Assembly (NCBI GenBank): GCA_041392805.1
Contig: JAWKLJ010000002.1
Coordinates: 1,131,001-1,195,000 of the forward strand
Reading direction: 5' to 3'
From: Saprospiraceae bacterium
Lineage (GTDB): Bacteria > Bacteroidota > Bacteroidia > Chitinophagales > Saprospiraceae
DNA length: 64,000 nucleotides
In this document: in pieces, positions 55,171 through 63,466 of the stretch
Layout of the letters: each line of letters begins with the position of its first letter
Numbering within the stretch: position 1 is the stretch's first letter
Position numbers and translations under genes: made by a program
Notes under the pieces: generated by a model
Databases searched by the model: none
Seen by the model: the letters and a program-made list of their open reading frames with translations, nothing else
What the model was told of the DNA's origin: nothing

Positions 55171-57134
55171 GTGCGACGAGCAAAGTCGCTTTTAAATACT
55201 GTTAGACCAATGAAAAGCTGAACTTACAAAAGTCGATCAAATTGGATCTAACCTGATATATTGCTATCAGTTTCCTACTCGGGGTGCGTCGCTAGTAATG
55301 GCGAGGTGCTAAGCCCTGAGGACATCAAAGCTCTCCTTGGTAATCAAGATAAGCAGCGACCGAGAGGTCAAAGCGAAAACTGCTAGTCTTTTGCGGTGAG
55401 AGGAAGCGGAAGGAATGGTATGCGTAATAAATGTGAATCACTGTAAGCCTCGTTACTCCCGATGAATCGGGACAAGATTTGGAGCGGCGGAAAAGACTAA
55501 CCTTAGAATGCTTTGGTATAGCAAGCTAAAACCGCCGTAGTCAAAAACGACAAGGGGTATGGTCATAGAGTTCGGATACTCACTATGCGCAATCTATTAT
55601 TCCCCCGAGGTAAAGGTGGACGCTAACCCATTCAGTATTAAAAGCGGAACTCGGTAAGCCTGTATCTGTCCACAAAAGAGTGGTAGGAAGGGAGTAATCC
55701 CCGACGAAGGAGGTGCAGGTAAAGGATGCTGGAAAAAGCGAATGTCCTGTTGTAATGACAGGGATAGGAGTTGAGATTTTTTTTGGTGTAAGAACGAAAA
55801 GGGTCAACATTACTCCCAGCGAAAGCTGTGCAGACTTCCTATGCAGGTGCTCTATTACGAGAAATTACAGTCGGGTAGGTAGGGGCATTACTGCCCTTTC
55901 CCCCCTAAGAACCGTGCATGCGAGTTTTCCCGCACACGGCTCAAGCACTCCTAACGCCTTTGTCAGCGCACCGAATTGTGCAAGCAATTCGATTTTACGA
56001 TAATATTACACCATGTACTTACGAATATCCTGAATTTCATTCAGTCGATGAAAGTTCAGAAGTTTGGCATCGATCAAGGTGCACTGCTTTGATAAATCGT
56101 TTAACTGAAATCTATCGCCACATCCTTTGCTTTCCTCAACAATGTACGTCCTTGTAATTTCTCGTAATAGAGCACCTGCATAGGAAGTCTGCACAGCTTT
56201 CGCTGGGAGTAATGTTGACCCTTTTCGTTCTTACACCAAAAAAAATCTCAACTCCTATCCCTGTCATTACAACAGGACATTCGCTTTTTCCAGCATCCTT
56301 TACCTGCACCTCCTTCGTCGGGGATTACTCCCTTCCTACCACTCTTTTGTGGACAGATACAGGCTTACCGAGTTCCGCTTTTAATACTGAATGGGTTAGC
56401 GTCCACCTTTACCTCGGGGGAATAATAGATTGCGCATAGTGAGTATCCGAACTCTATGACCATACCCCTTGTCGTTTTTGACTACGGCGGTTTTAGCTTG
56501 CTATACCAAAGCATTCTAAGGTTAGTCTTTTCCGCCGCTCCAAATCTTGTCCCGATTCATCGGGAGTAACGAGGCTTACAGTGATTCACATTTATTACGC
56601 ATACCATTCCTTCCGCTTCCTCTCACCGCAAAAGACTAGCAGTTTTCGCTTTGACCTCTCGGTCGCTGCTTATCTTGATTACCAAGGAGAGCTTTGATGT
56701 CCTCAGGGCTTAGCACCTCGCCATTACTAGCGACGCACCCCCGAGTAGGAAACTGATAGCAATATATCAGGTTAGATCCAATTTGATCGACTTTTGTAAG
56801 TTCAGCTTTTCATTGGTCTAACAGTATTTAAAAGCGACTTTGCTCGTCGCACAGGACGTACATTGTTGAGGAAAGCAAAGGATGTGGCGATAGATTTCAG
56901 TTAAACGATTTATCAAAGCAGTGCACCTTGATCGATGCCAAACTTCTGAACTTTCATCGACTGAATGAAATTCAGGATATTCGTAAGTACATGGTGTAAT
57001 ATTATCGTAAAATCGAATTGCTTGCACAATTCGGTGCGCTGACAAAGGCGTTAGGAGTGCTTGAGCCGTGTGCGGGAAAACTCGCATGCACGGTTCTTAG
57101 GGGGAAAGGGCAGTAATGCCCCTACCTACCCGAC
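55171..57134 (+). ncRNA. Group II intron copy 3, interrupted by an inverted copy
   Basis: The copy is in two parts, 55171-55869 and 56853-57134, 981 nt together; it lacks one G in each of two G runs compared with copies 1 and 2. Left part ends AAATTACA and the right part resumes AGGACGTAC, which is continuous in copies 1 and 2. Domain V is in the right part (about 57063-57098). Confidence 0.88.
55870..56852 (-). ncRNA. Group II intron copy 4, complete, inverted inside copy 3
   Basis: 983 nt on the - strand, beginning GTGCGACGAG at 56852 and ending CCTACCCGAC at 55870. No bases of the host intron were lost or duplicated at the joints, as expected for retrohoming or retrotransposition by reverse splicing. 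The exon sequence before it on the - strand is CAACAATGTACGTCCT, close to the attC target CAACAATGCATACCTG. Confidence 0.9.
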
Positions 57135-57176
57135 CCCATAGCCAGCAAAAGCTGGCTACGTCAGGTATGCGAGACG

Positions 57177-57623
57177 TTAGCGGGCATTAAAATATATAAA
57201 AAAGAGCATCAACTTGCCCACAATGAAATCTTAGGTCTGGGAATCTCGTTTTTTTCGGAACCTTTTGGGTTTCACGCAAAGAAGCGGAACTCGCACGGGG
57301 AACGCGCGAAGCGCCCGTACAAAGAGCAGGAACTTTAGCTACCAACACGTTGACCGATCCCTACCGACACGTTGACCGATCTCCCCAAGCAGATCTTATG
57401 TTCGTGTGGAGACTTTGACAGACAGGAATGGTTAACCAAGACATTTTGGAATTCATATAATATGCCGTAACTTGCTAATAGAATCGATAGAACTGGTTGT
57501 CGAGAGATCAGAAAAATTCATTAAGGAGATTCTAATTTGAGGAAAAATTGAAAAAGGAACGCCCGCCAACATGGCATACATCGGTCATGCTCCCTAACGG
57601 TCGCACGCCGTGTATGCTAAACG
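57177..57623 (+). repeat. RC cassette 14 (C37), type A
   Basis: 447 bp, starting TTAGCGGGC with a shorter A run (ATATAAAAAAGAGC). It ends TGTATGCTAAACGTT instead of TGTATGCTGGACGTT. Confidence 0.85.
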
Positions 57624-58067
57624 TTGGCGGGCATTAAAATATATAAAAAAGAGCATCAACTTGCCCACAATGAAATCTTAGGTCTGGGAATCTCGTTTTT
57701 TCGGAGCCTTTGGGTTTCAGGCAAAGAGGGGAACTCGCTCGGGAACGCGCGAAGCGCCCGTACAAAGAGCAGGAACTTCAGCTACCAACATGTTGACCGA
57801 TCCCTACCGACACGTTGACTGACTCAAGCAAACAGGTCTTGTGCCCATGTGGAGATTTCGACAGACAGGAATGGTTAACCAAGACATTTTGGAATTCATA
57901 TAATATGCCGTAACTTGCTAATAGAATCGATAGAACCGGTTGTCGAGCGATCAGAAAAATTCATTAAGGAGATTCTAATTTGAGGAAAAATTGAAAAAGG
58001 AACGCCCGCCAACATGGCATACATCGGTCATGCTCCCTAACGGTCGCACGCCGTGTATGCTGGGACG
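57624..58067 (+). repeat. RC cassette 15 (C38), type B
   Basis: 444 bp with single-base losses in several homopolymers (GTTTTTTCGG, CCTTTGGG, GAGGGG, CTCGGG). It directly precedes gene cassette C39. Confidence 0.85.
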
Positions 58068-58136
58068 TTATGAGTAATTAGGCGAATTAAAAACAATGCC
58101 GATCAGTTTGAAACCTCATTCGAAATAACAACAAAA

Positions 58137-58673
58137 ATGAAAAGCCCCCAACATATACAAATAGAGGGAATAGAAATTGACAAACGTCTATTGAATAGAC
58201 CTGATATTCAAAAAGAATTGTATGATCAAACTGGAAGACAACAAATAAACCCAGATAAATATATTCTTGGAGTTATAAGAAACTTCTACGTGGATACTCA
58301 ACTTCCATTTCAACTTGACTATATATTTCAAATGAATGATACTTCAATCTACGAAACTACAAAGCTTATAATAAGAGGATGTATCAACAATCAAACTAAA
58401 TTTCATACAAAATTATGGCAAGGTTATAATCATCTCGCAATTATTGAAGTCGACAAAAAAAGACCAAACATATTCGATATACTTAAACCTTACAATGAAA
58501 GGAAAAGATGGGATCCTATACTAGTGATTTGTAAATCGAATGACTCAGATAGGTGCAAAGAATCAGTAAAAGAAGGGTTAGAAAAGCATGAGAAATTTAT
58601 GAAAGATAATAATTATGAACGATGGAAAGCACTTAAAAAAGAAGAAGAGGAATACAAACGAATGAATGAATAA
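58137..58673 (+). CDS. Hypothetical protein (cassette C39)
   Basis: A soluble protein of 178 residues. It starts MKSPQHIQIEGIEIDKRLLNRPDIQKELYDQTGRQQINPDKYI, a strand then helices, and ends in a long charged helix (KDNNYERWKALKKEEEEYKRMNE). A short stretch IRNFYVDTQLPFQLDYIFQMND is aromatic-rich. I recognise no family. The leader before the ATG is 69 bases, longer than usual for this array. Confidence 0.65.
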   Translation: MKSPQHIQIEGIEIDKRLLNRPDIQKELYDQTGRQQINPDKYILGVIRNFYVDTQLPFQLDYIFQMNDTSIYETTKLIIRGCINNQTKFHTKLWQGYNHLAIIEVDKKRPNIFDILKPYNERKRWDPILVICKSNDSDRCKESVKEGLEKHEKFMKDNNYERWKALKKEEEEYKRMNE

Positions 58674-58678
58674 AATAC

Positions 58679-58742
58679 TCATAACAATGTACATGACGAT
58701 CATGCTCCTTACGTCGCACGCCGCATGTACTAATCGTTAGAT
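58679..58742 (+). other. attC site of C39 (delta type)
   Basis: Left box TCATAAC, right box GTTAGAT. Core equals that of C17 with two changes (CTTACG for CTAACG and TAATCG for TAAACG). Confidence 0.85.
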
Positions 58743-58899
58743 GCAACGCCCCAATCCGAAAAACCAACCCGCAAAGGCAGCGCGCGGTGGGGACAGCTGA
58801 GCCCTGTCGCAGAGCTTACGGGCATCAGCCGCAGCATCTAACAACTGCATATACAATCATGCTCACTAAACGTTTAGCACGAATGTATATGCGCTGGCG
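58737..58899 (+). repeat. SC cassette 5 (C40)
   Basis: 163 bp; one G is missing in GCGCGGTGGGG, which puts the micro-ORF out of frame. It is the first unit of a tandem pair. Confidence 0.85.
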
Positions 58900-59063
58900 T
58901 TAGATGCAACGCCCCAATCCGAAAAACCAACCCGCAAAGGCAGCGCGCGGGTGGGGATAGCTGAGCCCTGTCGCAGAGCTTACGGGCATCAGCCGCAGCA
59001 TCTAACAACTGCATATACAATCATGCTCACTAAACGTTTAGCACGAATGTATATGCGCGGGCG
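58900..59063 (+). repeat. SC cassette 6 (C41)
   Basis: 164 bp; GGGGATAGCTG instead of GGGGACAGCTG creates a stop (TAG) in the micro-ORF. It directly precedes gene cassette C42. Confidence 0.85.
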
Positions 59064-59097
59064 TTACACCCAATTAGAAAAAAGAAAATCACAACCA

Positions 59098-60002
59098 ATG
59101 ACAAAAGCTGAAAGATTCGAGGGATGTATAATTGGTGGAGCAATTGGAGATGCTTTTGGAAGTGGATATGAAAATCAAGAAGAGGAAAAAGAAGCTACAT
59201 TTTACCTTTTTGGAAATCCAGAAGTAAAGAACCAATTTGGCAAATTACGGATGATACACAATTGACCATGGCAACAATCGAGGCAATAATTGAAGATGAA
59301 AAAGTAAATCCCAAAACGATAGCAAAGCAGTTCCTCAAATATTACAAGCAAAGAAAGATAAAAGGGATTGGAGCAAGTACTTTGAAATCGTTGAAAGATT
59401 TAAGTTTAGGTGGACATTGGAGCCAAGTCGGGCGAAAAGGAGAATATGCAGCAGGAAATGGATCTGCAATGCGAATAGCACCCATTGCATTTAAAGAGGA
59501 AATAACGAACTCCGAAATCAGAGACATTTGTATAATCACTCACAATAATGATGAAGCATATGTTGGAGCGAGAAGTGTAATAATTGCGATAAGAGAAATT
59601 TTAAATGGCAATTGGAATGGAGAAACAAATTTGATTGAATTAATAATTGACCAAATTCCTGACACAAGAGTCAGAGATAGATTAGTTGAAATCAAAGACA
59701 TCAATAGTCTCAAAGAAATTGGACAAATAGGAAATGACGGATATGTTGTAAATTCAGTTCCATTAGCAATTGCAGCGGCAAATAAAATTAGAGAAATAGG
59801 GATTGAAGAAATGTATTTACAATTAATCGAAATAGGAGGAGATACAGATACGAATTGCTCAATTGCTGGACAAATAGCGGGTACCTTAATCGGGCGAAAA
59901 GAGATACCTGATAAATTGGTAAATAAGTTGAAAGAATTGAGTGAATACGAATGGATTGAGACAACGATAAATAAATTAATAAAAAAAGAAAACTGGGTGT
60001 AA
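59098..60002 (+). pseudogene. ADP-ribosylglycohydrolase, frameshifted (cassette C42)
   Basis: Two overlapping frames form one DraG-type enzyme, which removes ADP-ribose from proteins or nucleic acids. Frame one (59098-59265) encodes MTKAERFEGCIIGGAIGDAFG with the family GxxxGDAxG motif. At about 59240 the reading shifts and frame two encodes WQITDDTQLTMA (the metal-binding TDDT motif), then GNGSAMRIAPIA, and GGDTDTNCSIAGQIAGTLIG near the end with the second metal-binding set. A single indel around 59235-59243 would join them to about 300 residues, the normal length. The stop TAA lies within the attC left box. Confidence 0.75.
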
Positions 60003-60064
60003 CAAGGCATAAAATGTCCATGCCCAGCAAAAGCTGGCCACGGCATTTATGCGAGACGTTGGCG
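59997..60064 (+). other. attC site of C42 (gamma-like)
   Basis: Left box GTGTAAC, right box GTTGGCG. Arms GCATAAAATG and CATTTATGC with inner CCAGC-AAAA-GCTGG. Confidence 0.85.
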
Positions 60065-60515
60065 GGCATTAAAATATATAAAAAAAGAGCATCAACTTGC
60101 CCACAATGAAATCTTAGGTCTGGGAATCTCGTTTTTTTCGGAACCTTTTGGGTTTCAGGCAAAGAGTGGGAACTCGCTCGGGGAACGCGCGAAGCGCCCG
60201 TACAAAGAGCAGGAACCTTAGCTACCAACATATTGACCGATCCCTACCGACACGTTGACCGATCTCCCCAAGCAGATCTTATGTTCGTGTGGAGACTTTG
60301 ACAGACAGGAATGGTTAACCAAGACATTTTGGAATTCATATAATATGGCGTAACTTGCTAATAGAATCGATAGAATCGATAGAATCGGTTGTCGAGCGAT
60401 CAGAAAAATTCATTAAGGAGATTCTAATTTGAGGAAAAATTAAAAAAGGAACGCCCGCCAACACGGCATACATCGGTCATGCTCCCTAACGGTCGCACGC
60501 CGTGTATGCTGGACG
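60059..60515 (+). repeat. RC cassette 16 (C43), type A
   Basis: 457 bp, the longest copy, because AGAATCGAT is duplicated (AATCGATAGAATCGATAGAATCGG region). First of five RC cassettes in a row. Confidence 0.85.
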
Positions 60516-60964
60516 TTGGCGGGCATTAAAATATATAAAAAAAGAGCATCAACTTGCCCACAATGAAATCTTAGGTCTGGGAATCTCGTTTTTTTCGGAA
60601 CCTTTTGGGTTTCATGCAAAGAAGCGGAACTCGCTCGGGGAACGCGCGAAGCGCCCGTACAAAGAGCAGGAACTTTAGCTACCAACACGTTGACCGATCC
60701 CTACCGACACGTTGACCGACTCATGCAAACAGGTCTTGTGCCCATGTGGAGATTTCGACAGACAGGAATGGTTAACCAAGACATTTTGGAATTCATATAA
60801 TATGGCGTAACTTGCTAATAGAATCGATAGAACCGGTTGTCGAGCGATCAGAAAAATTCATTAAGGAGATTCTAATTTGAGGAAAAATTGAAAAAGGAAC
60901 GCCCGCCAACATGGCATACATCGGTCATGCTCCCTAACGGTCGCACGCCGTGTATGCTGGGACG
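60516..60964 (+). repeat. RC cassette 17 (C44), type B
   Basis: 449 bp, with GGAACCTTTTGGG and CATGCAAAGAAGCGG and the GACTCATGCAAAC hairpin version. Confidence 0.85.
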
Positions 60965-61413
60965 TTAGCGGGCATTAAAATATATAAAAAAAAGAGCATC
61001 AACTTGCCCACAATGAAATCTTAGGTCTGGGAGTCTCGTTTTTTTCGGAGCCTTTGGGTTTCAGGCAAAGAAGGGGAACTCGCTCGGGGAACGCGCGAAG
61101 CGCCCGTACAAAGAGCAGGAACTTTAGCTACCAACACGTTGACCGATCCCTACCGACACGTTGACCGATCTCCCCAAGCAGATCTTATGTTCGTGTGGAT
61201 ATTTCGACAGACAGGAATGGTTAACCAAGACATTTTGGAATTCATATAATATGGCGTAACTTGCTAATAGAATCGATAGAATCGGTTGTCGAGAGATCAG
61301 AAAAATTCATTAAGGAGATTCTAATTTGAAGAAAAATTGAAAAAGGAACGCCCGCCAACATGGCATACATCGGTCATGCGCCCTAACGGTCGCACGCCGT
61401 GTATGCTGGGACG
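60965..61413 (+). repeat. RC cassette 18 (C45), A/B mosaic
   Basis: 449 bp. The right half is shared with C33, including TCATGCGCCC; the left half differs from C33 (TTAGCGGGC start, GGGAGTCTCG). Confidence 0.85.
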
Positions 61414-61862
61414 TTGGCGGGCATTAAAATATAAAAAAAAAGAGTATCAACTTGCCCACAATGAAATCTTAGGTCTGGGAATCTCGTTTTTTCCGGAGCC
61501 TTTTGGGTTTCAGGCAAAGAGGGGGAACTCGCTCGGGGAACGCGCGAAGCGCCTGTACAAAGAGACAGGAACTTCAGCTACCAACACGTTGACCGATCCC
61601 TACCGACACGTTGACCGACACATGCAAACAGGTCTTGTGCCCCTGTGGAGATTTCGACAGACAGGAATGGTTAATCAAGATATTTTGGAATTCATATAAT
61701 ATGCCTTAACTTGCTAATAGAATCGATAGAACCGGTTGTCGAGAGATCAGAAAAATTCATTAAGGAGATTCTAATTTGAAGAAAAATTGAAAAAGGAACG
61801 CCCGCCAACATGGCATACATCGGTCATGCTCCCTAACGGTCGCACGCCGTGTATGCTGGACG
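61414..61862 (+). repeat. RC cassette 19 (C46), type B
   Basis: 449 bp, sharing all the rare changes of C34 and differing mainly in the A run after ATTAAAATAT. Confidence 0.85.
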
Positions 61863-62309
61863 TTGGCGGGCATTAAAATATATAAAAAAAGAGCATCAAC
61901 TTGCCCACAATGAAATCTTAGGTCTGGGAATCTCGTTTTTTCGGAACCTTTTGGGTTTCACGCAAAGAAGCGGAACTCGCTCGGGGAACGCGCGAAGCGC
62001 CCGTACAAAGAGCAGGAACTTTAGCTACCAACACGTTGACCGATCCCTACCGACACGTTGACCGATCTCCCCAAGCAGATCTTATGTTCGTGTGGATATT
62101 TCGACAGACAGGAATGGTTAACCAAGACATTTTGGAATTCATATAATATGCCGTAACTTGCTAATAGAATCGATAGAATCGGTTGTCGAGAGATCAGAAA
62201 AATTCATTAAGGAGATTCTAATTTGAGGAAAAATTGAAAAAGGAACGCCCGCCAACATGGCATACATCGGTCATGCTCCCTAACGGTCGCACGCCGTGTA
62301 TGCTGGACG
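61863..62309 (+). repeat. RC cassette 20 (C47), A/B mosaic
   Basis: 447 bp. It combines the CACGCAAAGAAGCGG sub-group left half with a type A hairpin and a GATATTTCG right part. It directly precedes gene cassette C48. Confidence 0.85.
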
Positions 62310-62328
62310 TTGTAGCCAATTAGAAAAA

Positions 62329-62937
62329 ATGAAAATCGTCATTCCAATAAAATTAATTCTGATTCTGATTATTTGTGGTTGCAATGGACAAAGCAAACAA
62401 ATAGAAACAGAAATAAAAAAAGAAATTCCAACTTGGAATGATGGAGAAGTTGACCTTTTTTATAAACTAATAAAACAGAAAAGAGAACAGTTAAAGTTGA
62501 GAGATTTAGAAGAAGGGTTTGACTCTTTGCAAATTAGAATTTGGATTGATTATTCATTGATTGATTTTAGAGAGTTGTACACTTTTGAATATCAAAATAA
62601 TAAATGGACGGGTGTTTACTATTTTATGCGTGCAGATTGGAATTCTAATGATTTGACAGAAACGATTACAGAGACAGAAAGAAAAATAATAAACCCGAAA
62701 TCAGGATGGACAGATTTTTCAAACAAGTTGCTTGAATTAGAAATAACAGCATTGCCAAATATGAGAGATATTGAAGGATTAGTTGATGGATGGACAGATG
62801 GGACAACTTATAATGTTGAAATTGGCACAAAATCAAATTATAGATTCTACAGTTATCATTTGCCCGATAAATTCACAGAATTCTGGCAAGCTCAAAATAT
62901 GGTTGAAATTCTCAAATTAATCGAAGAAGAATTTTAA
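62329..62937 (+). CDS. Lipoprotein, unknown function (cassette C48)
   Basis: A 202-residue protein from the ATG at 62329, which is directly followed by a lipoprotein signal (MKIVIPIKLILILIICGCNGQ; anchored Cys in IICGC). The frame is also open upstream, but only through the previous attC. The mature part begins with charged helices (EIKKEIPTWNDGEVDLFYKLIKQKREQL) and continues with strands (LQIRIWIDYSLIDFRELYTFEYQNNKWTGVYYFM). The family is not recognised. One of three exported products in the array. Confidence 0.68.
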   Translation: MKIVIPIKLILILIICGCNGQSKQIETEIKKEIPTWNDGEVDLFYKLIKQKREQLKLRDLEEGFDSLQIRIWIDYSLIDFRELYTFEYQNNKWTGVYYFMRADWNSNDLTETITETERKIINPKSGWTDFSNKLLELEITALPNMRDIEGLVDGWTDGTTYNVEIGTKSNYRFYSYHLPDKFTEFWQAQNMVEILKLIEEEF

Positions 62938-62956
62938 GAATAAAAAAGAAAACTGG

Positions 62957-63022
62957 CTACAACAGAGCCTAGCCGCCAAGCTGCCCTAAACGGGCAGCCT
63001 GCGGCTAGGCGGAACGTTGGCG
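62957..63022 (+). other. attC site of C48 (beta type)
   Basis: Left box CTACAAC, right box GTTGGCG; core identical to attC1. Confidence 0.85.
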
Positions 63023-63466
63023 GGCATTAACAATATATAAAAAAAAGAGCATCAACTTGCCCACAATGAAATCTTAGGTCTGGGAATCTCGTTTTTTTCG
63101 GAGCCTTTGGGTTTCAGGCAAAGAGGGGGAACTCGCTCGGGGAACGCGCGAAGCGCCCGTACAAAGAGCAGGAACTTCAGCTACCAACACGTTGACCGAT
63201 CCCTACCGACACGTTGACCGACTCAAGCAAACAGGTCTTATGCCCATGTGGATATTTCGACAGACAGGAATGGTTAACCAAGACATTTTGGAATTCATAT
63301 AATATGCTGTAACTTGCTAATAGAATCGATAGAACCGGTTGTCGAGCGATCAGAAAAATTCATTAAGGAGATTCTAATTTGAGGAAAAATTGAAAAAGGA
63401 ACGCCCGCCAACATGGCATACAACGGTCATGCTCCCTAACGGTCGCACGCCGTGTATGCTGGGACG
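63017..63466 (+). repeat. RC cassette 21 (C49), type B
   Basis: 450 bp, with the TTAACAATATATAAA start seen in C9 and GCATACAACGGTC in the attC instead of GCATACATCGGTC, which removes the bulged T of the usual arm. It directly precedes the partial cassette C50. Confidence 0.85.

Larger units (their letters stand above)
55152..57182 (+). other. attC site of C36 (gamma type), split by nested introns
   Basis: Left box CGCCAAC (55152-55158), right box GTTAGCG (57176-57182). Removing both introns restores the same arms as in C12 and C16. Confidence 0.85.

Noticed and set aside
58951..59097. Upstream extension of the ADP-ribosylglycohydrolase frame
   Set aside because: It runs through the SC cassette and its attC; the family N terminus begins at the ATG at 59098.
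29404..63466. CRISPR array
   Set aside because: The repeats are 449 bp or 164 bp cassettes with attC ends, not 25-40 bp repeats with unique spacers, and no cas genes are present.
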